Assembly: GCA_963698085.1 (NCBI GenBank)
Contig: OY969122.1
Location: forward strand, 434,001-498,000
Source of the DNA: VRUE01 sp963698085
Lineage (GTDB): Bacteria; Actinomycetota; Thermoleophilia; Solirubrobacterales; 70-9
Direction: 5' to 3'
Length of the DNA: 64,000 bases
Part shown: positions 43,413 through 51,965 of the stretch, piece after piece
Numbering within the stretch: position 1 is the first letter of the stretch
Layout: every line of letters begins with the position of its first letter
Made by a program: the position numbers and the translations under genes
The notes under the pieces: generated by a model
Databases searched by the model: none
The model's input: only the letters and a program-made list of their open reading frames with translations
What the model was told of the DNA's origin: nothing

Positions 43413-44314
43413 CCGACTTTGCCCGAGACGTAGTCCTCGGTGCGCTTGTCGGTCGGGTTGGTGAAGATCTTCTCGGTCTCGTCGTACTCGACCAGGCGGC
43501 CCCAGCGGTTGTCCTCGTCGGCGTCGAGCTCGACCATCAGGAACGCCGTGCGGTCGGAGACCCGCGCCGCCTGCTGCATGTTGTGGGTGACGATCACGAT
43601 CGAGAACTCCTTCTTCAGCTCGATCATCAGGTCCTCGATCTTGCCGGTCGAGATCGGGTCGAGCGCCGAACAGGGCTCGTCCATCAGGATCGTGTCGGGC
43701 TGGACCGCGATGCAGCGGGCGATGCAGAGGCGCTGCTGCTGACCGCCGGAGAGGCCGAAGGCGTTGCTGTCGAGGCGATCCTTGACCTCGTTCCAGAGCG
43801 CGGCTCCTTTGAGCGCTTCCTCGACCGTCTGGTCGAGATCCTTCTTGCGGCCGAGCACGCGCGGGCCGAAGGCGACGTTTTCGTAGATCGACTTGGGGAA
43901 GGGGTTCGGCTTCTGGAAGACCATGCCGATCAGCTTGCGCACCTGCACCGGGTCGACCTCCGGTCCGTAGAGGTCCTCACCGTGATAGAGCAGATGGCCC
44001 TCGACTTCGGCCGCCGGGATCAGGTCGTTCATCCGGTTGAGGCAGCGGATCAGGGTGCTCTTGCCGCAGCCGGAGGGGCCGATCAGCGCGGTCACGTCGT
44101 TGCGGCGGACGTCCATCGAGATGTCTTTGACCGCGGCGACGCCGCCGTAGTTGACGCCGACGCCCTTCAGCTCGAACACCTTTTCACGCCCGCTCGAGGA
44201 GCGATGCTGGAACTCGTCCGGCCGCACCGCGATCGCCGCCCGCTCAGCCGCCGCCTCGCGTGCCGCACGTCCCGTCCCGGCTCTGCTCTCGTCCTGCGCC
44301 ATCTTCTCGATCAC
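43409..44314 (-). CDS. pstB: Phosphate ABC transporter ATPase PstB
   Basis: A 301-residue ATPase, longer than usual through an Ala/Arg-rich N-terminal extension of about 45 residues. Walker A GPSGCGKST near residue 80, the signature LSGGQQQRLC, Walker B ILMDEPCSALDP and the switch His in VTHNMQQ are clear. It drives phosphate import through PstA/PstC. Confidence 0.96.
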   Translation of the reverse strand: MIEKMAQDESRAGTGRAAREAAAERAAIAVRPDEFQHRSSSGREKVFELKGVGVNYGGVAAVKDISMDVRRNDVTALIGPSGCGKSTLIRCLNRMNDLIPAAEVEGHLLYHGEDLYGPEVDPVQVRKLIGMVFQKPNPFPKSIYENVAFGPRVLGRKKDLDQTVEEALKGAALWNEVKDRLDSNAFGLSGGQQQRLCIARCIAVQPDTILMDEPCSALDPISTGKIEDLMIELKKEFSIVIVTHNMQQAARVSDRTAFLMVELDADEDNRWGRLVEYDETEKIFTNPTDKRTEDYVSGKVG

Positions 44315-44324
44315 TCTATTCCTC

Positions 44325-45269
44325 TCACCATTTCTGCTCGTAACGATTTCGTAGCCAAATCGCGAAGGAGTTCATCGCCAGCAGGACGATGAGCATCACG
44401 ATCACCCCCGCCGCCGCCAGCGTCTGGAACTCGTCCTGGGCGCGCCCGAAGTACTGGAAGATCTGCACCGGCATCGCCGAGAAACCGTCTTCGGAGAACG
44501 GCGTCGGGTCGAAGGTGACGAAGACGGTCGCGCCGACCAGCAGCAGCGGCGCTGCCTCCCCCAGCGCGCGCGAGACGGCGAGGATGACGCCGGTGGCGAT
44601 CCCTGGGATCGAGGCAGGCAACACCTGCCTGCGGATCGTCTGCCACTGGGTCGCGCCGAGCGCCAGCGAGCCTTGGCGGATCGAGTCGGGCACGGCGCGG
44701 ATCGCCTCGCGCGAGGCGATGATCACCAGCGGCAGGACCAGCAGCGCCAGGGTGAGCGAGCCGGCGACGAGGATGAAGCCGAGGTCGAGCGGTCCGCGGA
44801 CGATGAAGGCGAGGCCGAGGATGCCGTAGATGATCGAGGGCACCGCGGCGAGGTTCTGGATGTTGACCTCGATCACGCGGTTCCACCACTTGCTGCCGTC
44901 GGCGTACTCCTCGAGGTAGATCGCGGCGCCGATACCGACCGGGACGACGAAGAGGATCACGCCGGCGATCAGCTCGAGCGAGCCGAGGATCGCTGGGCGG
45001 AAGCCGGACTCGTCTGGGTGGAGGGTCGAGGGCACGTTGGTGAAGAGGTCGAGGCTGAGTGCCGGGGCCCCCTTCACGAAGGCCTGTATGAGCAGCGCCC
45101 CCAGCCCGGCCAGCGCGATCAGCACCGCTAGCAGGAGCAGGCCGGCGAAGACGGCGTTGCGGATCACGTCGCCGCGCGGCTGATCGCTCAGCATCGCCCG
45201 CGTCGTCGCCCGCGCTCCGGCTACCGCGAGCCGGTTTCGCGGCGCGCTCGCGCCGGGCTCGGCCATCAC
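44325..45269 (-). CDS. pstA: Phosphate ABC transporter permease PstA
   Basis: A 314-residue permease with six predicted helices and the ATPase-coupling loop ALGATQWQTIRRQVLPASIPGIATG (about residues 203-227). It overlaps pstC by four bases and lies ten bases before pstB. Confidence 0.95.
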   Translation of the reverse strand: MMAEPGASAPRNRLAVAGARATTRAMLSDQPRGDVIRNAVFAGLLLLAVLIALAGLGALLIQAFVKGAPALSLDLFTNVPSTLHPDESGFRPAILGSLELIAGVILFVVPVGIGAAIYLEEYADGSKWWNRVIEVNIQNLAAVPSIIYGILGLAFIVRGPLDLGFILVAGSLTLALLVLPLVIIASREAIRAVPDSIRQGSLALGATQWQTIRRQVLPASIPGIATGVILAVSRALGEAAPLLLVGATVFVTFDPTPFSEDGFSAMPVQIFQYFGRAQDEFQTLAAAGVIVMLIVLLAMNSFAIWLRNRYEQKW

Positions 45270-46225
45270 TCGTAGACCTCGCGGTACTTGCGCACCAGCC
45301 TGATGCTGATCAGGTTCATCGTCAGCGTCATCGCAAACAGCACCGTGCCGACCGCGAAGACCGATTTGTAGTCGAGCGAGCCGGTCGAGATGTCGCCCGT
45401 CGCGGTGACGCCGATGTACGCGGTCATCGCCTGGATCGCTTCGTTGAACCAGAGGGTGAAGTTCGGCTGCGAACCGCCGGCGATCAGCACGATCATCGTC
45501 TCGCCGACCGCGCGCGAGATCGCCAGCACGACCGAAGCGACGATGCCGGAGAGGGCGGCGGGGAAGACGACCCGCGTCGCCACCTTCATCTTCGTCGCGC
45601 CCATCGCGTAGGCGCCCTCGCGCAGCCCGTGCGGCACCGCCGACATCGCGTCGTCGGAGATCGAGGCGATTATCGGCACGACCATCAGGCCGATACCCAG
45701 GGCGGCAGCGCCCGCCATGAACGGTTTCTCGACGCCGCCGTGGAGATCGCCCGGCCAGAGCGGCTGGATCAGCTCGGGCAGCAGGAAGCTGACGGCGAAG
45801 ATGCCGATCGCCACGGTGGGGATGCCGGCGAGGATCTCGAGCACCGGCTTGAGCGTCTTGCGCACCCGCGGCGAGGCGTACTCGCTCAGGTAGATCGCCG
45901 CGCCGAGGCCGACCGGGACGGCGACGACCATCGCCCAGAGGGCGACGTTGAGCGTGCCCGCGACGATCGCCAGCACGCCGAAGCTAGGCGGCTCGAACTG
46001 CGGCGTCCAGTCGATGCCGAAGAAGAACTCGTCGCCCGGGACGATCTCGAAGAAGCCGATCGTCGGCCCGAGCAGCGAGATCACGATCGCCGTAGTGGTG
46101 ACGACCGAGAGCAGGCCGCAGAAGGCAAGCAGGCCCTGGATGACCTTCTCGCCGTAGCGCGGGCTCGGAGCCCGCAGCCGGCGGGACAGCTCGCCCGCCG
46201 GCCCGGCTCCGATCTCGCTGCTCAC
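45266..46225 (-). CDS. pstC: Phosphate ABC transporter permease PstC
   Basis: A 319-residue permease with six predicted helices and the coupling loop around YAMGATKMKVATRVVFPAALSGI (about residues 207-229). It follows pstS by 19 bases and forms the membrane channel with PstA. Confidence 0.95.
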   Translation of the reverse strand: MSSEIGAGPAGELSRRLRAPSPRYGEKVIQGLLAFCGLLSVVTTTAIVISLLGPTIGFFEIVPGDEFFFGIDWTPQFEPPSFGVLAIVAGTLNVALWAMVVAVPVGLGAAIYLSEYASPRVRKTLKPVLEILAGIPTVAIGIFAVSFLLPELIQPLWPGDLHGGVEKPFMAGAAALGIGLMVVPIIASISDDAMSAVPHGLREGAYAMGATKMKVATRVVFPAALSGIVASVVLAISRAVGETMIVLIAGGSQPNFTLWFNEAIQAMTAYIGVTATGDISTGSLDYKSVFAVGTVLFAMTLTMNLISIRLVRKYREVYE

Positions 46226-46244
46226 GCGACCCGCTCTCCCGCGC

Positions 46245-47204
46245 CTAACCGGTCAGCTTGGCGGCGGCTTTTTCCGACGCTGCGAGCTGCTCTTCGGTCA
46301 GCGGGATGAAGCCAACCGCTTCGGCGAGGTCGTTGACATTTTCCAGGTAGAAGTCGACGAATCCCTTCACCTCGGGCTTTTCCAGCGCTTCGGCGCTGGG
46401 GTAGATGAAGAGCGGCCGGCTGAGCGGCACGTATTCGTCAGCCTGCGCGGTTTCAACGGAGGGGGCAACGCATCCTTTGCCGCCGTCGACTTCGAGCGCC
46501 TTCAGGGTGTCTTCGTTTTCCTGGTAGAAGGAGAAGCCGAAGTAGCCCATGCCGCCAGGAGCGCCCTGGACGCCGGTGACGGTGGCGTTGTCGTTCTCGC
46601 CGACGTTGTTGTAGTCCTTGCGCGAGGCGCCCTCCTCACCGTTGATTTCCTCGGTGAAGTAGTCGAAGGTGCCGGAGTCGGTGCCCGGGCCGAAGAGCTG
46701 TAGCTCCTCGTCGAATTCCTCTTTCAAACCGGGGATTTCGCTCCAGTTAGAGAGCTTCGAGTCGGGGCCCCAGATCGCGCCGAGCTGGTCGACCGTGAGG
46801 CAGTTGACCGGGTTTTCCGGGTTGACGACGACGGTCAGTGCGTCGGTCGCAACCCGCACCTCCTCGAAGTCGATCCCGCCCTTTTTACAGGCTTCGACCT
46901 CTTCGGGCTCGATCGCGCGCGAAGCGTCGGAGATCGCGGTCTCGCCCTCGCAGAACTTTTCGAAGCCGCCGCCGGTGCCCGAGGTGCCCACCGTCACCTT
47001 GACCCCCGAGTTGGCAGCTTCGAATTCCTCGGCGATCGCCTCGGTCAAGGGCGCCACCGTGCTCGATCCGTCGATGCGGATCGATCCCGAGAGGTCGCCG
47101 CTGCCGCTGCCACTCGCTTCGTCGTCGTCGTCTCCGCAGGCCGCCACTCCAAGCGCTAGGACGGACACGCAGGCGACAATCGTGAGCCACTTAGAGCTAG
47201 TCAC
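46245..47204 (-). CDS. pstS: Phosphate-binding lipoprotein PstS
   Basis: A 319-residue solute-binding lipoprotein: lipobox GVAAC at about residues 19-23, an acidic spacer, then the phosphate-binding SSTVAPL segment (about residue 50), GTSGTGGGF and ISDASR. It captures phosphate outside the cell for PstCAB. GAAGGAGATC lies before the start. The candidate PHO box is 107-128 bases upstream. Confidence 0.95.
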   Translation of the reverse strand: MTSSKWLTIVACVSVLALGVAACGDDDDEASGSGSGDLSGSIRIDGSSTVAPLTEAIAEEFEAANSGVKVTVGTSGTGGGFEKFCEGETAISDASRAIEPEEVEACKKGGIDFEEVRVATDALTVVVNPENPVNCLTVDQLGAIWGPDSKLSNWSEIPGLKEEFDEELQLFGPGTDSGTFDYFTEEINGEEGASRKDYNNVGENDNATVTGVQGAPGGMGYFGFSFYQENEDTLKALEVDGGKGCVAPSVETAQADEYVPLSRPLFIYPSAEALEKPEVKGFVDFYLENVNDLAEAVGFIPLTEEQLAASEKAAAKLTG

Positions 47205-47310
47205 TCTGATCTCCTTCTCGTTTGTTCACTCCGACGGGCCGGCAGACGGGCCGGCCTCGGCGCCACCCTCGCAGCGGCCCAGGCGAAGCTTGTTACTCGC
47301 CTGTATCGCG

Positions 47311-47332
47311 GATGTGAAAAAGATGTGAAAGA
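47311..47332 (-). promoter_or_regulatory. Candidate PHO box upstream of pstS
   Basis: On the minus strand TCTTTCACATC and TTTTTCACATC are direct 11-bp repeats with a TTTCACATC core. This matches the direct-repeat, 11-bp-period design of PHO boxes bound by PhoB/PhoP regulators. Confidence 0.65.
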
Positions 47333-47344
47333 AGAATCCGCCGG

Positions 47345-48154
47345 TTACGCGATGGTGAGGTCGCTGCGAACCGGCTCGGTCGCAGCGGTCGCGGCGGCGG
47401 GCGCCGGGGGCTCCAGGGCAACGCCGTCGGCGGGCTCGGGATCGAAGCGGTAACCGACCCCGAAGTGGGTGTGGATGTAGCTCCAGCCCGGCGAGAGCTT
47501 CTCCAGCTTCTGGCGCAGCTTGCGGATGAAGACGTCTACAGAGCGATCGCCGTGGGCCATCGCGTAGCCCCAGACGCGCTGGTAGATCGCCTCGCGCTCC
47601 AGCACTTGGCCCTGCGAGTCGGCGAGAAGCTGCAGCAGCTCGAACTCACGCCGCGTCAAATCGAGGCTGACTTCACCGACGAAAGCCTGGAAGCGGTCGG
47701 AGCGGATCTCCAGCTCGCCGGCGACGAGCGGGCCCGCTTCGACCTGCGGACGCGCGCGGCGCCGTCGGCGCGAGACTGCTTCGAGGCGGGCAATCGCCTC
47801 TTCCGGATGGCAGGGCTTGGTGATCCAGTCGTCGACCCCTAGTCGCAGGCCGCGCACCCGCTGCGCCACAGTCGAGCGCCCGGTGCAGACGACGACCCCG
47901 AGGTCGGGGAGCATCCCGCAGATGCGCTCGAGGTAGGCCCAGGCGTCTTCACCGAGAACAGCGGGATCGACCAGCAGCGCGTTCAGCTTCATCGCCACCA
48001 GCTCCTCCGGTGGGATCGCTCCAGCCAACGTCCGCTGCTGCCAGCCGGCGGCGTCGGTGCGCTTCGCCAGCACCGTGACGAAACCACTGTCGTCATCGAT
48101 AACCGCGAGCCTGATGGTCTGCTGCGGGTTCACAGGCATAACGATTGTATTCAC
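47345..48154 (-). CDS. PhoB-like OmpR-family response regulator
   Basis: A 269-residue regulator. The receiver (about residues 12-125) keeps the acidic pair (VIDDDSG), the phospho-acceptor Asp (LLVDP), the Thr (VVCTG) and the Lys (ITKP). The C-terminal winged helix (about residues 145-245) has LTRREFELLQLLA and the recognition segment RSVDVFIRKLRQKL. Its place upstream of pstS suggests it is the PhoB of this genome, but no sensor kinase gene is adjacent. GTG 48154 or ATG 48139 could be the start; a TACAAT box lies between them. Confidence 0.88.
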   Translation of the reverse strand: MNTIVMPVNPQQTIRLAVIDDDSGFVTVLAKRTDAAGWQQRTLAGAIPPEELVAMKLNALLVDPAVLGEDAWAYLERICGMLPDLGVVVCTGRSTVAQRVRGLRLGVDDWITKPCHPEEAIARLEAVSRRRRRARPQVEAGPLVAGELEIRSDRFQAFVGEVSLDLTRREFELLQLLADSQGQVLEREAIYQRVWGYAMAHGDRSVDVFIRKLRQKLEKLSPGWSYIHTHFGVGYRFDPEPADGVALEPPAPAAATAATEPVRSDLTIA

Positions 48155-48327
48155 ATGGGTCGTCGGACCGCTGGGGGAAATCCCTGCTTTTACAGGTTTT
48201 TCACAAGTGGAAACCCGTAATTTGCGGGAACGCCGGGCAAAAACCGTCTCCAGGGCTTATCGGAATGTTCACCGACGGCGGTCCCCACGGGGGCAAGATG
48301 AAGTCCTCACGAGACTCCTCTCTCGTC

Positions 48328-48358
48328 GCAAACGGCCCGCCTGCCCCGGGCCGTTTGC
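48328..48358. terminator. Strong 12-bp hairpin, likely terminator
   Basis: GCAAACGGCCCG (48328-48339) and CGGGCCGTTTGC (48347-48358) form a perfect stem with a 7-base loop in the intergenic region between uppP and the response regulator. Only a short ATTTCT follows on the plus strand, so the T-tract is weak. Confidence 0.5.
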
Positions 48359-48377
48359 ATTTCTCGGGGTCACTTGT

Positions 48378-49214
48378 TCAAACCGGCGCCACCGCGCCGC
48401 TCGCAACCAGCGCCAGCACGAGCGCGCCGAGCACGACCCGGTAGACGATGAAGATCGAGTAGTTATGGCGGGCGATGTAGCGCAGCAGCCAGCTGACGGC
48501 GATAAACGCGACGGCGAAGCTGACCAGGGTGGCGACGATCGTCGGCCCCCAGCCGACTCCGCTGCCGATGTTGTCGAACTCGTCGATCGCCTGCAGGATC
48601 CCGGCGCCGGTCAGCGCCGGGATCGAGAGGAAGAAGGAGAGCCGGGTCACGGCAACGCGATCGATTCCGCGCAGGAGGCCGGCTGACATCGTCGCCCCGG
48701 AGCGCGAGACACCGGGGATCAGCGCCAGGCATTGGACGATGCCGATGATCAGCGTGTCGCGCCAGGTCACGTCCGACTCGTGGCGCTCCTGCGTCGCGCG
48801 GCTGTCGGCAAACCACATCACGCCGCTCCAGAGGATCAACGCCCAGCCGACGAACCAGAGACTGCGCAGCGTCGTCTCGATCTCGTCCTTGAAGGCGAGG
48901 CCGACGACCACGATCGGCAGCGATCCGAGGATCACCGCCCAGGCGAAGCGGTAGTCGCGCACGGTGCGCTGCGCCGGGTCTCTCAGCCCACGTGCCCAGG
49001 CGCGCGTCAGTTTGACGATGTCGTGGCGCAGGAAGAGCAACGTGGCCGCAACCGCGCCGACCTGGATGATCGCCGTGAAGGCGGTGATGTCCGGATCGTC
49101 GGTCGAGTAACCGAGCAGCCGCTCGAGGATCGTCAGATGGCCCGTGCTGGAAACCGGCAGGAACTCGGTGAACCCCTCGACCGCGCCAAGGAGGATGGCT
49201 TCCCACCAATCCAT
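48378..49214 (-). CDS. uppP: Undecaprenyl-diphosphatase
   Basis: A 278-residue BacA/UppP membrane phosphatase that recycles undecaprenyl pyrophosphate for wall synthesis. The two active-site motifs EGFTEFLPVSSTGHL (about residue 14) and PGVSRSGAT (about residue 168) and about eight membrane helices are present. Confidence 0.96.
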   Translation of the reverse strand: MDWWEAILLGAVEGFTEFLPVSSTGHLTILERLLGYSTDDPDITAFTAIIQVGAVAATLLFLRHDIVKLTRAWARGLRDPAQRTVRDYRFAWAVILGSLPIVVVGLAFKDEIETTLRSLWFVGWALILWSGVMWFADSRATQERHESDVTWRDTLIIGIVQCLALIPGVSRSGATMSAGLLRGIDRVAVTRLSFFLSIPALTGAGILQAIDEFDNIGSGVGWGPTIVATLVSFAVAFIAVSWLLRYIARHNYSIFIVYRVVLGALVLALVASGAVAPV

Positions 49215-49261
49215 GGCGGGGCATCCTATGGAGAGGCCCGGGCATCCCCCGCCCCTTGCGC

Positions 49262-49267
49262 TAGATT
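49262..49267 (+). promoter_or_regulatory. Leaderless -10 box (TAGATT)
   Basis: TAGATT ends seven bases before GTG 49275; there is no ribosome site. Confidence 0.45.
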
Positions 49268-49274
49268 CCCGGAC

Positions 49275-49532
49275 GTGACGAGGCTCTCCTGCCGCTCCCG
49301 CATCGCTGCCGCCGTGGTGGCTTCGCTGACGATGCTTTTGCTCAGCGTTCCCGTGGCCCTAGCTGAGAATGGCGAGGGGTTGGCGGGGCGGGTCACCGAC
49401 AAGACCGTCACCTTTTTCTGCTTCGGTGTGATCGCCTTCTTCGCGATCCTGGTGATCGTCCTCTCGCTGATCCAGGGACGGCTGGAGAAGCGCAAGGAAA
49501 TGCGCCAGCACACGCTGAACCGGCTTGGCTAG
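49275..49532 (+). CDS. Small membrane protein with signal peptide
   Basis: An 85-residue protein: a signal peptide (residues 1-30, ending in a VALA-like site), a short outer segment, one membrane helix (about residues 46-68) and a basic cytoplasmic tail. No family is recognised. The GTG start is supported by a TAGATT box seven bases upstream. It ends in a four-base overlap with the convergent HD gene. Confidence 0.7.
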   Translation: MTRLSCRSRIAAAVVASLTMLLLSVPVALAENGEGLAGRVTDKTVTFFCFGVIAFFAILVIVLSLIQGRLEKRKEMRQHTLNRLG

Positions 49533-50377
49533 CCGAGCCGGAAGCCGCTGAGCAGGCGTTTCTCGGTCTCGCCCTCGATCTTCGCCGCGACTTCGACCCT
49601 GCCCTCGAGCGGCGTGCCGCGGATCTTGGTCGCGAGTAGATCGTCGACCTGGAAGATCCCGGCGGAGTTGTTGAGCTCGATCTCGATCCGCACCGGGCGC
49701 TCCTCCCCCACCTCGATCCGCACCTCGTCGACCGCCGCCGCCGAGATCGAGTGGATCCCCTCCTGGCCCGCCTCGATTGGAAGCCGCGTGCGCCCCTGGG
49801 CCATGTCGAGAGCGTCGGCAACACGAACCACGCCAGCCTCAAGCGTGTAAGGCTCCCCTCGCCTCCGATGACCGATGATCGCGTGCAGGATCTCGCTGGC
49901 AACGATCGTCCGCTTCGGCTCCTTATAGACACCGGCAAGCAGGCGCTCCAATGCTCCATTTGCGAGGAAGAGGCTGTAGGCCTCATGGTCGGCACGGTGG
50001 ATTGACATGCCAACGTCGTGCAGCAGGGCTCCACCGGCCACCACGACCTCCGCGTCGCGGGCTGACATCCCGTGATCGGCGACGACCGCAGGCTCCTCCC
50101 CAGCCTTGACCAGCAAACGCAGCAGGCGCAGGGAAATGTTGAGCACGATCTGGGTGTGCACCCAAGAGTGGTCCGACATCCCCAGCCGTTCTGCATGCAC
50201 CTGAGCCATGTACCACCACGCCCGAACCTGCTCGTCACCGTTGACCGCCTCCAGGAACTGCTCAAGCTTGCGATTCCCGCGAGTCGGGGCTCGAACTTTC
50301 GCCTCTGCTATCGCCTCTGCGGGTGGCTTGCGACTCGGACCTTGTGGATCTGGGGCCGGGACTGCCTCGTCACTCAT
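49529..50377 (-). CDS. HD-domain phosphohydrolase
   Basis: A 282-residue protein. An HD metal-binding domain spans about residues 65-190, with HSWVHTQIVLNI giving an early His, LLHDVGMS the central HD pair (about residue 120) and a later conserved Asp (VADALDMA). The C-terminal part is beta-rich and unassigned. HD proteins hydrolyse nucleotides or phosphoesters; the substrate is unknown. Confidence 0.85.
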   Translation of the reverse strand: MSDEAVPAPDPQGPSRKPPAEAIAEAKVRAPTRGNRKLEQFLEAVNGDEQVRAWWYMAQVHAERLGMSDHSWVHTQIVLNISLRLLRLLVKAGEEPAVVADHGMSARDAEVVVAGGALLHDVGMSIHRADHEAYSLFLANGALERLLAGVYKEPKRTIVASEILHAIIGHRRRGEPYTLEAGVVRVADALDMAQGRTRLPIEAGQEGIHSISAAAVDEVRIEVGEERPVRIEIELNNSAGIFQVDDLLATKIRGTPLEGRVEVAAKIEGETEKRLLSGFRLG

Positions 50378-50410
50378 GGGGGCATCGTAGGACGTCGTCC
50401 TATGTCGCTC

Positions 50411-50911
50411 TCAGCTGCCGCAAACAGGCCAGGGGCTGGAGCCCGACTGCGCGTAGAGGAGAGCTGCACGGTAGTCCTGCTCGTCCTCTGGAGCTGCTGC
50501 TGGGTCGCCGGTGCCGCCAACCGCTGCCCAGGTTTCGAAGCTGAACTGGTATTTGCCGCGGTAGCTGCCATCGCTCGAGACGATCGTTGGGTCGCCACCA
50601 GACTCGCAGGAGGCGATGGATTCCAGGGTTGCCATGGACACGCCGGCTGGGAGGGTTGCGAAAGCTTCCTCGCGTTCGCGGCGCAGACGGGCTCGGCGAG
50701 CTGCCCGGATTCGCTGGACATGGACCTGGATCGTGCGATGGAAGCTGCGGACCGGTGCGACGAATGGGGTCGGCGCGGCCGGTCGCGCCGGCGCTATAGC
50801 GGCGCGCTCGGTCTGCTCCCGATCATTCCCGGGCGCCGCCAGGGCGACCGCGGGGATCGCCAGGACGGACAGGACAAGAACGGATATCGAGTATGTGCGT
50901 TTTGTGAGCAA
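50411..50911 (-). CDS. RPF-like transglycosylase domain protein
   Basis: A 166-residue secreted protein with a signal sequence (residues 1-26), a basic linker and a C-terminal resuscitation-promoting-factor/transglycosylase-like domain (about residues 97-166) with ASCESGGD, whose Glu is the presumed catalytic residue, and YRGKYQFSFETWAAVGG. It would cut peptidoglycan. The TTG start at 50911 is uncertain. Confidence 0.85.
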   Translation of the reverse strand: MLTKRTYSISVLVLSVLAIPAVALAAPGNDREQTERAAIAPARPAAPTPFVAPVRSFHRTIQVHVQRIRAARRARLRREREEAFATLPAGVSMATLESIASCESGGDPTIVSSDGSYRGKYQFSFETWAAVGGTGDPAAAPEDEQDYRAALLYAQSGSSPWPVCGS

Positions 50912-51036
50912 GCGCGGAACCGTGGCGGGGTTCCGGCTGCTGCAGGGTGATCGCGCGCACAGATCTCACATTTGCGTGCGGATCTGCACTAGCTCAGGCG
51001 CGAATGGCCGCTCCCAGGCCGGGCGATTGAAAGCGA

Positions 51037-51921
51037 TTGTGCGCGCAAACGCGCGATCATCCGCACATCGACGGCCAGCCTCCCACCTCGCGACTGCTCC
51101 TTGCCTGTCCTGATCAACCCGGCCTGATCGCCGCGGTCAGTGGCTTTCTCGCCGATGCCGGTCGCAACATCGTCGACGCCGACCAGCACTCGAGCCGCGA
51201 GGGTCGCTTCTTCATGCGGATGGCTTTCGATCCTGCGCCCGCGGGCGAGCGGGAGGCGCTCTACCGCCGCTTCGAGGTGGAGATCGCGGGACGGCTGAAG
51301 ATGGACCATCGCTTCGCCGAGTCGAGCGAGCGCAAGCGGGTAGCGATCATGGTCTCGCGCGAAGACCACTGCCTCTCCGACCTGCTCTGGCGCTGGCGCA
51401 GCGGCGAGTTGGGCGCCGAGGTCCTCGCCGTCGTTTCCAATCACCCTGACCACGCGGGCCAGGTCTCTTCGCTCGGACTCCCCTACCACCACGTGCCGGT
51501 CGAGGGCGGCGATCGGGCCGCCACCGAGGCACGAATACTGGAGCTGCTCGGCGGGGGCATCGACCTGCTTGTCCTCGCTCGCTACATGCAGATCCTCTCG
51601 GCCGACTTCCTCGAACGGCTGGGCGCGCCGGCGATCAACATCCACCACAGTTTCCTGCCTGCCTTCGTCGGCGCCGACCCCTACGCCCGCGCCCACGAGC
51701 GGGGCGTCAAGCTAATCGGCGCCACCGCCCACTACGTCACCGAGGATCTCGACGCCGGCCCGATCATCGACCAGGACGTGACCCGGGTCAGCCATCGCGA
51801 CGAGGTCGACGACCTAATGCGGATCGGCCGTGACATCGAGCGCCTCGTCCTCGCCCGTGCGGTCAAGGCGCACCTCGACGATCGCGTCCTCCTCGACGGC
51901 GACCGAACCATCGTCTTTTAA
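51037..51921 (+). CDS. purU: Formyltetrahydrofolate deformylase
   Basis: A 294-residue enzyme releasing formate from 10-formyl-tetrahydrofolate for purine synthesis or one-carbon balance. It has an N-terminal ACT domain (about residues 18-95, ACPDQPGLIAAVSGFL) and a formyltransferase-like domain with NIHHSFLPAF near residue 206 and the catalytic Asp in EDLDAGPIIDQD near residue 240. The first in-frame start is TTG 51037; no ribosome site helps, so the true start may differ slightly. Confidence 0.93.
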   Translation: MCAQTRDHPHIDGQPPTSRLLLACPDQPGLIAAVSGFLADAGRNIVDADQHSSREGRFFMRMAFDPAPAGEREALYRRFEVEIAGRLKMDHRFAESSERKRVAIMVSREDHCLSDLLWRWRSGELGAEVLAVVSNHPDHAGQVSSLGLPYHHVPVEGGDRAATEARILELLGGGIDLLVLARYMQILSADFLERLGAPAINIHHSFLPAFVGADPYARAHERGVKLIGATAHYVTEDLDAGPIIDQDVTRVSHRDEVDDLMRIGRDIERLVLARAVKAHLDDRVLLDGDRTIVF

Positions 51922-51952
51922 GCCATCCTGGCTGGTCAGCCAGTTTTCCCGG

Positions 51953-51958
51953 TAAGGT
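51953..51958 (+). promoter_or_regulatory. Leaderless -10 box (TAAGGT)
   Basis: TAAGGT ends seven bases before ATG 51966. Confidence 0.4.
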
Positions 51959-51965
51959 GCGATTG

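Noticed and set aside
48188..48209. Possible PHO box ahead of the response regulator (TTTTACAGGTT, TTTCACAAGTG)
   Set aside because: The 11-bp period is present, but the units match poorly and point away from the regulator gene, so chance is likely.
50912..51036. Riboswitch (c-di-AMP type) ahead of the RPF-like gene
   Set aside because: Such switches often precede RPF genes, but I could not find the conserved ydaO elements here; only a 7-bp hairpin is visible.
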